Translations under genes and position numbers: made by a program
Source: CAYXSX01 sp964493095
GTDB taxonomy: Bacteria; Pseudomonadota; Alphaproteobacteria; Micavibrionales; Micavibrionaceae
Length of the DNA: 33,303 bases
Direction: 5' to 3'
NCBI GenBank assembly: GCA_964493095.1
Contig: CAZBNG010000016.1
Span: forward strand, 1-33,303
Part shown: one piece after another, positions 16,282 to 23,749 of the stretch
Layout: each line of letters starts with the position of its first letter
How positions within the stretch are numbered: position 1 is the stretch's first letter
Notes under the pieces: model-generated
The model's database searches: none
Seen by the model: the letters and a program-made list of their open reading frames with translations, nothing else
What the model was told of the DNA's origin: nothing

Positions 16282-16965
16282 ATGAGCACACTTCCGCTTG
16301 AAACTCTGGAAAAGATAATCGGGCATAATTTCAAAGATAAAACACTGATTGGCACGGCGCTCACACATTCCAGTACGGGACAGGGAAAGAATTACGAGCG
16401 CCTGGAATTTCTGGGTGACCGCGTTCTGGGGCTAATCGTAGCTCAAAGTCTGTATGAAAAGTTTCCAAATGAAAAAGAAGGTGATCTGGCAAAACGTCTG
16501 GCAGCCTTGGTGCAGGGATCTCTTCTTGCTAAAATTGCGGCAAAAATAAACCTTGGCGCTTATATCCAGTTTTCCGAGGCAGAGCGCATCGCTGGCGGTG
16601 CAGATAACGATCATATTCTCGCCGATGTGTTCGAAGCGATGTTGGGTGCGCTGTATATTGATGCCGGATTTGATGTTTGTTCTGAATTTGTGACTAAACT
16701 TTTTCAGGATGATTTTTATACGATGAAAAAACCGCCGCAACACCCCAAAACGGCGCTGCAGGAATGGATGCAGGGGGCCGGCCTTTCCTTGCCGGTTTAT
16801 GAAATTGTAGGGCAAAGCGGTCCTGACCATGCACCGGTTTTTGAAGTGAAGCTTAGTATAAAAGGTTATCCTGTTGTAATTGCTGAAGGGCATTCACGGC
16901 AGGAGGCAGAGAAGGTTGCAGCACTTTTAATGTTGGATCAGCTTAAGAAAAGCGGCGTGCTATGA
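16282..16965 (+). CDS. rnc: Ribonuclease III
   Basis: A 227-residue double-strand-specific endoribonuclease that processes rRNA precursors and structured mRNAs. The start ATG 16282 is chosen because GAAGG is 8 nt upstream; a GTG at 16267 overlapping the lepB stop is possible but less likely. The family signature Y-E-R-L-E-F-L-G-D with Glu39, Glu42 and Asp46, and the downstream D-V-F-E-A with Asp115 and Glu118, give the four acidic metal ligands. The C-terminal third is a double-stranded-RNA-binding domain (P-K-T-A-L-Q-E-W, ending A-E-K-V-A-A). It overlaps era by 4 nt, so the two are translationally coupled. Confidence 0.96.
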   Translation: MSTLPLETLEKIIGHNFKDKTLIGTALTHSSTGQGKNYERLEFLGDRVLGLIVAQSLYEKFPNEKEGDLAKRLAALVQGSLLAKIAAKINLGAYIQFSEAERIAGGADNDHILADVFEAMLGALYIDAGFDVCSEFVTKLFQDDFYTMKKPPQHPKTALQEWMQGAGLSLPVYEIVGQSGPDHAPVFEVKLSIKGYPVVIAEGHSRQEAEKVAALLMLDQLKKSGVL

Positions 16966-17873
16966 GCGGGCAACAAGGTGAAAAGACGCGTTGCGGTTTC
17001 GTCTGTGTTCTCGGCCTGCCTAATGCCGGAAAATCCACTCTTGTTAACCGTATGGTAGGATCCAAAGTGTCCATTGTCTCACGCCGGGTGCAAACAACAC
17101 GTGCGCGCGTTCTGGGGATCGTTCTGGACGGTTCTTCACAGATCGTCATGATTGACACGCCGGGGGTCTTTACGCCCCAAAAAACGCTTGAGCGCGCCAT
17201 GGTCGGTGCGGCATGGGATGGCATTGAGGGTGCCGATAAAATTATCCACCTTGTCGATAGTGCTTATAAAAATCCTGTAAAGGAAAACCGCCTGATTATG
17301 GATCGGCTGCAGGGTCGCAGGAATGTTATTTTAGTCTTGAACAAGGTCGACAATGCGAACAAGCCCTCGTTGCTGAAGCTGGCGCAGGAAATGAATGAAG
17401 AATTTCCGTATGAGGCAACCTTTATGGTTTCCGGTCTCAAGGGAGCGGGCGTGGATGATCTTATGCACGCACTGGCCCGCGAAATGCCCGAAGGGCCGTG
17501 GGCCTTTCCCGAAGATCAGGTCAGCGATATGCCGATGCGCCTGTTTGCCGCCGAGCTTACCCGCGAGAAGATTTTTCAAAAGCTGCATCAGGAACTGCCT
17601 CATGCCGCGCTGGTGGAAACCGAGAGCTGGGAAGAGTTTGACAACGGCGATTTGAAAATCACACAGCTTGTGTATGTGCAGCGTCCCAGCCAGAAGGCTA
17701 TCGTTTTGGGTAAGGGAGGTAGCCGCATCAAGGAAATCGGGCAGGAAGCCCGCCGGGAGCTTGAAGAGATTCTTGAGCGCCGCGTCCACCTCAAGCTATT
17801 TGTGAAGGTGCAGGAGAACTGGCCGGAAAAGGTGGAGTTTTACAGAGCAATAGGACTTGATTTCAGAGGGTGA
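16962..17873 (+). CDS. era: GTPase Era
   Basis: A 303-residue GTPase that binds 16S rRNA and assists 30S ribosome assembly. G motifs: G1 G-L-P-N-A-G-K-S at 18-25, G2 Thr in the T-T-R-A-R region, G3 D-T-P-G, G4 N-K-V-D, G5 S-G-L-K. The C-terminal KH domain is seen as V-L-G-K-G-G-S-R-I-K-E-I-G, the RNA-binding GxxG loop. Length is typical. It ends the DUF2062-acpS-lepB-rnc-era block. No T-rich hairpin follows its stop immediately, although T6 directly follows the stop codon. Confidence 0.96.
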   Translation: MSGQQGEKTRCGFVCVLGLPNAGKSTLVNRMVGSKVSIVSRRVQTTRARVLGIVLDGSSQIVMIDTPGVFTPQKTLERAMVGAAWDGIEGADKIIHLVDSAYKNPVKENRLIMDRLQGRRNVILVLNKVDNANKPSLLKLAQEMNEEFPYEATFMVSGLKGAGVDDLMHALAREMPEGPWAFPEDQVSDMPMRLFAAELTREKIFQKLHQELPHAALVETESWEEFDNGDLKITQLVYVQRPSQKAIVLGKGGSRIKEIGQEARRELEEILERRVHLKLFVKVQENWPEKVEFYRAIGLDFRG

Positions 17874-17923
17874 TTTTTTGCTCCCCGTTTTTGTGGATAA
17901 AGAAAATTTTTTACAGCTTTATC

Positions 17924-17952
17924 TTGGCGGCGGGTTGTCTCCCTGCTAGAGT
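17924..17952 (+). promoter_or_regulatory. Weak candidate promoter for gcrA
   Basis: TTGGCG (17924-17929) and TAGAGT (17947-17952) are 17 nt apart and resemble a sigma-70 type pair. The fit is partial and no experimental support exists, so this is only a suggestion. The -10 half lies inside the left arm of the inverted repeat described below, so a protein bound there would cover it. Confidence 0.25.
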
Positions 17953-18029
17953 AAAAACTCCAAAGACATACGTGTTAAATTTTTTGTTAAAAATCAGGCG
18001 GTTGACCTGCTTTTTACTCTACTGGGGAG
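17939..18029 (+). repeat. Long inverted repeat in the gcrA leader that includes its Shine-Dalgarno
   Basis: The arms 17939-17957 and 18011-18029 are 19 nt long with 16 of 19 positions complementary, including an exact 11-nt core (TAGAGTAAAAA against TTTTTACTCTA). The right arm ends in GGGGAG, the ribosome site 10 nt before the gcrA ATG. If transcribed, the RNA could fold into a stem with a 53-nt loop that hides this site. As DNA it would be a spaced operator. Confidence 0.6.
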
Positions 18030-18039
18030 ATAAGAAAAT

Positions 18040-18558
18040 ATGAGTTGGACAGATGATCGCGTGGCCCTGCTAAAGAAACTCTGGGGCGAAGGCAAAACGG
18101 CGGCCGAAATCGCTGGTGAACTCGGGGGGGTTACTCGTAACGCCGTGATTGGCAAGGCGCACCGCCTTAAACTTTCAAACCGTGTTTCTCCCATCCAGCA
18201 AAACAAGAAGCAGGTTCCTGCTAACAAATCAGTTCCCGATAAAAAAATTGAAACCAAAGTTGCCGCTGCACCTTATGTTGCTGTGGAAACAGATTGCAAC
18301 CGTAACCGTGTTAAGCTTATGGCTCTTAAGCCCAGCATGTGTCGCTGGCCTTTGGGCGATCCGCGTGACGAAGATTTCGGTTTTTGTGGCGATCATGTTA
18401 TTGCGGGGCTGCCTTACTGTGCTGAACATGCCAAAATGGCCTATCAGGCGGCTACCCGTAACAAGGTACTTAAGGCGGAAGATTTCGAGGAAAAGGCGCG
18501 TGCATCTGATATGCACGAGCAGGAAGAGCGCGAAATCAAGAAAGCCGTCAGCCAGTAA
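18040..18558 (+). CDS. gcrA: Cell-cycle transcription regulator GcrA
   Basis: A 172-residue protein with the GcrA architecture. The N-terminal 45 residues form the helix-turn-helix W-T-D-D-R-V-x-L-L-K-K-L-W ... S-A-type segment with A-E-I-A-x-E-L and R-N-A-V-I-G-K-A-H-R-L. A Lys/Pro-rich linker follows, then a C-terminal domain with C-R-W-P-L-G-D-P, F-C-G and Y-C-x-x-H, the sigma-70-interacting region. GcrA is known to bind RNA polymerase sigma-70 and stimulate promoters with CcrM-methylated GANTC sites; it is found almost only in alphaproteobacteria, which supports the taxonomic call. GGGGAG precedes the ATG by 10 nt. The gene stands alone with its own leader and terminator. Confidence 0.95.
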   Translation: MSWTDDRVALLKKLWGEGKTAAEIAGELGGVTRNAVIGKAHRLKLSNRVSPIQQNKKQVPANKSVPDKKIETKVAAAPYVAVETDCNRNRVKLMALKPSMCRWPLGDPRDEDFGFCGDHVIAGLPYCAEHAKMAYQAATRNKVLKAEDFEEKARASDMHEQEEREIKKAVSQ

Positions 18559-18577
18559 AGGATTAAAATTTATGGTT

Positions 18578-18613
18578 AAAACCGCTGGAAAAATCTTCCG
18601 GCGGTTTTTTATT
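18578..18613 (+). terminator. Intrinsic terminator after gcrA
   Basis: AAACCGCTGGA (18579-18589) pairs with TCCGGCGGTTT (18597-18607), allowing one wobble pair, around a 7-nt A/T-rich loop, and is followed by a run of T to 18610 and A/T-rich sequence. This is 20 nt after the gcrA stop and fits a Rho-independent terminator well. Confidence 0.85.
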
Positions 18614-18695
18614 TAATGGCAGATATGGCAGGTTATGATGAAAGTCTCTAAAACGATTACATTAAAGCGGTTATTTGGATAACGGACGAAAGCGA

Positions 18696-19793
18696 ATGAA
18701 ATTTTCACGTGTTATAGCGATTATCATAGCGCTTTGTGCTTTGGCCTGGATTTTATCGGGCATTATTATGGGCAATAGTGAAGCGACCCCGGAGCAGGCA
18801 GATCAACCCATGCAGGCGACAAAAGGATCCGGTGCTTCGAAAGTGATGGAGGTCAGGGTTTATGAATCCCATGCGGAGGACTATAACGGCCGGGTTGTTG
18901 TGACGGGACGTACCCAGGCCTCGCGCATTGTGACATTGAAAGCGGAAATAAGCGGACAGGTCGTGGAAATCCTTAAGGAAAAGGGCGCACGTGTCGGCAG
19001 GGGGGATGTTCTGGCAAGGCTTGATATTCGCGATCGAAGCGCCCGTGTGAAAGAAGCACGTGAACGTGTTGCGCAGCGAGAAATCGAATACAATGCGGCG
19101 GAGCAGCTGCAGAACAAGGGATTTAATTCACGCGTGCGGCTGGCGCAGGCTAAGGCCGATTTGGAAACTGCCCGTGCTGCCATGAAAACTGCGGAGGTGG
19201 ATCTGGCTAACACCACGATTACGGCTCCTTTTGACGGTGTGATTTACGAGCAGGATATAGAAATCGGTGATTTTCTTTCTGAAGGAGCGGCTCTCTTCAC
19301 TATAGTTGATCTTGATCCTATAGAAATCAGCAGCTATGTCTCTGAGCGGGAGATTGGCAACGTCGAAATGGGAGCGCCCGCGCACGGTAAATCGCTGGGG
19401 GGGCAGGATATTGAAGGAGAGGTTTCCTTTATAGCCCCTGCTGCGGATGAGCAGACCCGGACGTTCCGTGTTGATGTTTCTGCGCCTAACCCTGATTACA
19501 GAATTAAGGATGGCCTGACCACACGTCTTGAAATTCCTGTGGCTTCCAGTCCGGCACATAAAATTTCTCCTGCCATTCTGGCGCTGGATGAAGAGGGAAG
19601 AGTCGGTGTTAAAATCGTGAATGATGAAAACAGCGTGGAATTTCTTCCCGTAACAATTTTATCCGATAAAGCGGAGTTTATGTATGTTGGCGGTTTGCCA
19701 GACACGGTCAGGATTATCACCGTGGGGCAGGATTTTGTTGTGCCGGGCCAGAAGGTAAAAGCGGTTGAATCCGCCAGGGACGGGTCGCTATGA
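18696..19793 (+). CDS. RND efflux periplasmic adaptor (membrane-fusion protein)
   Basis: A 365-residue protein from ATG 18696 (GGACG about 9 nt upstream); a TTG 7 codons earlier is the alternative. The N-terminus has a basic start and a hydrophobic stretch at about 5-24 that serves as signal/anchor. Next come the HlyD/AcrA hallmarks: first lipoyl half G-x-V-V-x-I-L-K-E-K-G-x-R-V-x-x-G-D-V-L-A-x-L-D, a coiled-coil hairpin of about 60 residues rich in Ala, Arg, Glu and Gln, the second lipoyl half T-I-T-A-P-F-D-G-V-I, and a beta-barrel region. It links the inner-membrane pump to an outer-membrane channel. The stop overlaps the pump start by 4 nt. No TolC-like gene is in the window. Confidence 0.92.
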   Translation: MKFSRVIAIIIALCALAWILSGIIMGNSEATPEQADQPMQATKGSGASKVMEVRVYESHAEDYNGRVVVTGRTQASRIVTLKAEISGQVVEILKEKGARVGRGDVLARLDIRDRSARVKEARERVAQREIEYNAAEQLQNKGFNSRVRLAQAKADLETARAAMKTAEVDLANTTITAPFDGVIYEQDIEIGDFLSEGAALFTIVDLDPIEISSYVSEREIGNVEMGAPAHGKSLGGQDIEGEVSFIAPAADEQTRTFRVDVSAPNPDYRIKDGLTTRLEIPVASSPAHKISPAILALDEEGRVGVKIVNDENSVEFLPVTILSDKAEFMYVGGLPDTVRIITVGQDFVVPGQKVKAVESARDGSL

Positions 19794-22700
19794 TGGCACC
19801 GATCATCGATGCGGCCATCAGTCGCAGCCGCATGGTTATTTCCATTCTTGTTCTCTTGCTGATCACGGGAACTTATGCGTATATCAGCATTCCCAAGGAA
19901 TCATCACCGGATATCGATATTCCACAGATATATATTTCCATGCATCTTGAGGGTATTTCACCAACGGATGCAGAGCGCCTGCTTCTGCGTCCGGTGGAGC
20001 AGGAACTGACATCGATAGAAGGTGTCAAGGAGATGAAATCGTCCGGTTATCAGGGCGGCGGGTATGTCCTTCTCGAATTTCAGGCCGGATTTAACAAGGA
20101 TAAGGCCATGGACGACGTCCAAAAAGCAGTCGACCAGGTTCGCCCCGATTTGCCTGAGGATGTTGATGAACCGAAAGTTACGGAGGTTAATTTCAGCCTT
20201 TTTCCGGTTCTGGTTGTTACGCTGTCGGGTGATGTGCCTGAGCGCACCTTATTAAAACTGGCGCGCCAGCTTCAGGACAAGCTTGAGGCGATCCCTTCGG
20301 TGTTAGAGGCCGGGATAGCCGGTGACCGGGAAGAACTCGTGGAAATTATTGTCGATCCTCAGCTCTTGGAGAGCTACGGCCTTGAAGGCATGGAACTTTT
20401 GCAGTTTTTTGATCTTTCCAACCGTCTTGTCGCCGCAGGGAACCTTGATACCGGGGCGGGACGTTTTGCCATTGAAGTTCCGGGACTGTTTGAAAACGTT
20501 TTTGACCTGATGGAAATGCCGCTGCGCGTCAGTGATGATTCTGTCGTTACCGTGGGTGATATCGCCGAGATACGGCGTACATTTAAGGACCCTGAGAATT
20601 TTGCGCGTCTTAATGGTGAACGTGCTGTGGCGCTGGAAATAGTTAAGCGTTCAGGCGAGAATATTATCGATACCATCGACGCGGTTCGTAAAACGGTGAA
20701 CGAGGAAAAAGCCTTCTGGCCTGCCGGAGTGGAGGTAACGTTCACACAGGATGAATCCGAGAATATCAAAACCATGCTTCTCGATCTTCAAAACAATGTA
20801 ATCAGCGCGATTTTGCTTGTTATGATCGTGGTGGTTTTTTCGCTGGGTCTTCGCTCCGCCGCGCTGGTGGGTATTGCCATTCCCGGTGCTTTCCTGACCG
20901 GGATATTGTTTCTTTATTCCGTAGGGCTGACAGTAAACGTGGTGGTACTTTTTGCCCTGATTTTATCGGTAGGAATGCTGGTGGACGGCGCGATTGTTGT
21001 GACCGAACTGGCGGACCGTAAAATGGCGGAAGGGTTTCACAAGCGCGAAGCCTATGCTATTGCCGCCAAACGTATGTCATGGCCTATTATCGCTTCTACC
21101 GCAACGACATTGGCGGCCTTTGCTCCATTGCTGTTCTGGCCGGATATTGTTGGCGAATTCATGAAATACATGCCCATTACCCTGATTGCGGTATTGTCGG
21201 CCTCTCTTTTGATGGCGTTGATTTTTGTACCAGTTATGGGCGCGATTTTCGGCAAACCGGGTGCTGCAGGAGATGCCGCGGCCATGAAGGAACTCAGCCT
21301 TGCTGAAACCGGAAATCTGGATGAAATCAAAGGGTTTACAGGTTTTTACCTTTCCGTTTTGAAGAAAGCTCTGAAAATCCCTGGGCTGGTTTTGGTAGCG
21401 GCGGTCATGATGTTGGTCGGGGTACAAATTGCCTATGGAAAATTTGGCAAGGGCGTGGAATTTTTCCCCGATATTGAGCCTGAGGTCGCCACCGTGCTTA
21501 TACACGCGCGCGGCAATCTCTCGGTATTCGAAAAAGATGCGCTGGTGCGGGAGGTTGAAGACCGGGTACTGACCGTGAAGGGGGTGGAGTCCTTCTATAC
21601 ACGTTCGGGAAAGTCCGCGCAGCAGGGTTCGGAATTGGCGGAAGATGTGATAGGCCAGATTCAGATGCAGTTCAAGGATTGGGACCAGCGGCCTACTGCG
21701 GACCAGATTTTGGATAAAATCCGTGCCATGACTGCGGATATGCCCGGAATATACGTGGAAACCCAGAAGCAGGAGGGCGGGCCGCCAACAGGCAAGGCCG
21801 TGCAGGTCGAGCTTGGTTCACGTTTTCCTGAAAAATTGGATAGGGCGGCGCAACAGGTGCGGAATGCGCTGGATGAAATAGGCGGTTTTCGTGATGTCGA
21901 AGACAGCCGTCCGCTTCCCGGTATTGACTGGGAAATGGATGTTGATCGTGCTCAGGCATCTAAATTCGGTCTGAATATTACCGCGATAGGAAATTATATC
22001 CGTATGGTAACCAACGGTCTGACCGTGGCGGAGTATAGGCCTGACGACAGTGATGATGAAATCGACATCGTCGTGCGTCATGGCAGGGAAAACCGTACAC
22101 TTGACCAGCTTGATCAGGTGCGCATAGAAACCGGGCAGGGATCGGTGCCCATCAGCAATTTCGTTCGCCGCCGCGCCGAACCGGCTGTAGGTATTATTAA
22201 TCGTTCTAATCAGAAACGTATTATCACGGTAAAGGCCGATGTGCCGCCGGGAGTGAATGTTTCCGCCAAGATTGATGAGGTTAAGGAGTGGCTTTTAAAA
22301 AACCGCGATGAATTTGATTCCGATATAGAAATCAACTTCAAGGGGGAGGATGAAGATCAGCGTAATGCCCAGAGTTTTCTTGTGAAAGCGTTTTTGATCG
22401 CATTGTTTATGATGGCGATTATCCTGGTAACTCAATTTAACAGTTTTTATAGTTCATTCCTGATATTGACGGCAGTCATTATGTCTACAATTGGGGTTAT
22501 GATCGGTCTGATAGTAACGGGCCAGCCTTTCGGCATTGTCATGAGCGGTGTCGGAGTGATCGCCCTGGCCGGCATTATCGTGAACAATAATATTGTTCTG
22601 ATTGACACATTTGATCAAATGCGGGTGGAACACGGTGGTAAGATGAGTGTACGTGAAATTGTGTTGCGCACAGGCGCGCAAAGATTGCGCCCCGTTATGC

Positions 22701-22945
22701 TGACTACTGTGACGACGGTGGTTGGTCTTTTGCCGATGGTTCTGCAGATGAATATTGATTTTGTTGCGAGAGAGGTAAGTGTGGGAGCGCCTTCAACGCA
22801 ATGGTGGGTTCAGCTCTCTACAGCGATTGTCTTCGGTCTGAGCTTTTCAACTGTTCTGACTCTGGTGGTAACGCCATGTGCTCTGATGGTGAGAGAAAAT
22901 GCTGCGCGTTTCTGGGGTAAGCTAAAAGATCGCTTTAGCCGGTAA
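19790..22945 (+). CDS. RND efflux permease (AcrB/HAE-like)
   Basis: A 1051-residue inner-membrane proton-driven pump of the AcrB superfamily, with the expected 12 transmembrane helices in two halves and large periplasmic loops. The first helix begins at about residue 14, and helices 2-6 cluster around 335-480. In helix 4 the motif is V-D-G-A-I-V-V with Asp399; the second Asp of the usual V-D-D pair is Gly400. In helix 10 the position of AcrB Lys940 is Asn932 in V-N-N-N-I-V-L. So two residues of the classical proton relay are changed, a pattern I know from some non-AcrB RND groups. The substrate is unknown. Translational coupling to the adaptor suggests a single transcript. Confidence 0.93.
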   Translation: MMAPIIDAAISRSRMVISILVLLLITGTYAYISIPKESSPDIDIPQIYISMHLEGISPTDAERLLLRPVEQELTSIEGVKEMKSSGYQGGGYVLLEFQAGFNKDKAMDDVQKAVDQVRPDLPEDVDEPKVTEVNFSLFPVLVVTLSGDVPERTLLKLARQLQDKLEAIPSVLEAGIAGDREELVEIIVDPQLLESYGLEGMELLQFFDLSNRLVAAGNLDTGAGRFAIEVPGLFENVFDLMEMPLRVSDDSVVTVGDIAEIRRTFKDPENFARLNGERAVALEIVKRSGENIIDTIDAVRKTVNEEKAFWPAGVEVTFTQDESENIKTMLLDLQNNVISAILLVMIVVVFSLGLRSAALVGIAIPGAFLTGILFLYSVGLTVNVVVLFALILSVGMLVDGAIVVTELADRKMAEGFHKREAYAIAAKRMSWPIIASTATTLAAFAPLLFWPDIVGEFMKYMPITLIAVLSASLLMALIFVPVMGAIFGKPGAAGDAAAMKELSLAETGNLDEIKGFTGFYLSVLKKALKIPGLVLVAAVMMLVGVQIAYGKFGKGVEFFPDIEPEVATVLIHARGNLSVFEKDALVREVEDRVLTVKGVESFYTRSGKSAQQGSELAEDVIGQIQMQFKDWDQRPTADQILDKIRAMTADMPGIYVETQKQEGGPPTGKAVQVELGSRFPEKLDRAAQQVRNALDEIGGFRDVEDSRPLPGIDWEMDVDRAQASKFGLNITAIGNYIRMVTNGLTVAEYRPDDSDDEIDIVVRHGRENRTLDQLDQVRIETGQGSVPISNFVRRRAEPAVGIINRSNQKRIITVKADVPPGVNVSAKIDEVKEWLLKNRDEFDSDIEINFKGEDEDQRNAQSFLVKAFLIALFMMAIILVTQFNSFYSSFLILTAVIMSTIGVMIGLIVTGQPFGIVMSGVGVIALAGIIVNNNIVLIDTFDQMRVEHGGKMSVREIVLRTGAQRLRPVMLTTVTTVVGLLPMVLQMNIDFVAREVSVGAPSTQWWVQLSTAIVFGLSFSTVLTLVVTPCALMVRENAARFWGKLKDRFSR

Positions 22946-22978
22946 CGTTTACCGACATGCAGCAAAAAATGGTCGGTA
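22940..22978. terminator. Overlapping stem-loops between convergent genes
   Basis: Two alternative hairpins share bases: CGGTAA / TTACCG (22940-22954, 3-nt loop) and TACCGAC / GTCGGTA (22950-22978, 15-nt loop, 7 perfect pairs). They lie between the pump gene and the cold-shock gene, where transcription from both sides must stop. No T run follows on either strand, so a classical intrinsic terminator is not certain. Confidence 0.4.
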
Positions 22979-22981
22979 TAT

Positions 22982-23512
22982 CTAGTTTTCAGGATTGATA
23001 AGTTCGATTTTCACCGCTTCGCGTCCTTTGTCGACAGATTTTAATGTGACGCGAACGCGTTGTCCCGCGCGTAACTCTTCAATTTCCAAGGCATCCAGAC
23101 AGCTTTTGTGCACAAACACGTCCTTCATACCGTCATCGGGAATGATGAAACCAAAGCCCTTATCGGGTTTGTACCACTTTACAAGGCCACCCATGGTAAA
23201 TGTGCCGTCTTCGCTGTTAGCTTCCGGCATAGTGGTAATTGCGCCGCTATCGATTATTTCCAGAACTTCCTTGACCTGCTTGCCTTTGGGTCCATCGTAA
23301 ATGGTACAGATTAGTATGGCGCCTTCGCCAATGCCGTGCACGCCAATTTGCTGCAGTGTAGTAATATGAAGGAAGGCATCGTAGCTCCCATCTTCAGGCA
23401 CAACAAAACCAAACCCCTTGGTGCCGTTGAACCACTTGAGATTCATCTTGACCGGTTGTAATTCCGCCTCTGATTGCGGCTGTTTTTGATTGTCCTGCAA
23501 AACCGAACACAC
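22982..23512 (-). CDS. Cold-shock protein with two cold-shock domains
   Basis: A protein of up to 176 residues. Two CSDs are seen: residues about 23-85 with K-G-F-G-F-V (RNP1) and D-A-F-L-H (RNP2), and about 108-172 with K-G-F-G-F-I and D-V-F-V-H. Each begins W-F-N or W-Y-K. CSDs bind single-stranded RNA or DNA and melt structure. The double-CSD form is usual in alphaproteobacteria. The start is uncertain: GTG at 23512 has its AAAAGG too close, a TTG four codons on (23500) fits the same AAAAGG better, and ATG at 23446 starts exactly at the first CSD. The leader upstream is A/T rich with a large inverted repeat, suggesting post-transcriptional control as in cspA. Convergent with the pump gene. 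Confidence 0.9.
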   Translation of the reverse strand: MCSVLQDNQKQPQSEAELQPVKMNLKWFNGTKGFGFVVPEDGSYDAFLHITTLQQIGVHGIGEGAILICTIYDGPKGKQVKEVLEIIDSGAITTMPEANSEDGTFTMGGLVKWYKPDKGFGFIIPDDGMKDVFVHKSCLDALEIEELRAGQRVRVTLKSVDKGREAVKIELINPEN

Positions 23513-23558
23513 CTTTTACACGTATTTAAACTCAATAATGATAAGTACACAGTGGAAG

Positions 23559-23612
23559 TTAACGCAGAAATGCGAAGAAATATTAACAATATTGCCCCAA
23601 ATATTGCGTTAA
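23559..23612 (-). repeat. Inverted repeat with three AATATT motifs in the cold-shock gene leader
   Basis: TTAACGCA (23559-23566) and TGCGTTAA (23605-23612) are perfect 8-nt inverted arms around 38 nt. The enclosed sequence contains AATATT at 23579, 23588 and 23600. It lies 47-100 nt upstream of the possible cold-shock start and could be an RNA stem or a protein-binding site. Not matched to a known element. Confidence 0.5.
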
Positions 23613-23672
23613 ATCCACATCAATTTCAAAAAAGATGCATTTTTTATGCGTTTGATTTTTAAAATATAGGCG

Positions 23673-23701
23673 CTGCCTTCGCACCATTTATGTACTATAA
23701 T
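23673..23701 (+). promoter_or_regulatory. Candidate promoter of the acyl-CoA ligase gene
   Basis: A perfect TATAAT (23696-23701) lies 48 nt upstream of the ATG. At 17 nt further upstream the hexamer CTGCCT (23673-23678) is a poor -35, so an activator may be needed, or the box may be fortuitous. Confidence 0.4.
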
Positions 23702-23704
23702 GGG

Positions 23705-23722
23705 AAACACGGCGCTGTGTTT
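23705..23722. promoter_or_regulatory. Imperfect palindrome, candidate operator
   Basis: AAACAC-GGCGCT-GTGTTT is an 18-bp palindrome with 16 of 18 positions symmetric. It begins 3 nt downstream of the TATAAT box, where a bound repressor would block initiation. Its GAAAC...GTTT character recalls TetR-type sites that control fatty-acid genes, but the assignment is only by analogy. Confidence 0.35.
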
Positions 23723-23749
23723 GATCTTAAGATATTATAGTGAGTACCT

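Noticed and set aside
17975..17990. TTAA-N8-TTAA in the gcrA leader as a CtrA box
   Set aside because: The known CtrA consensus has a 7-nt spacer; here it is 8 and the sequence is plain A/T-rich, so chance is likely.
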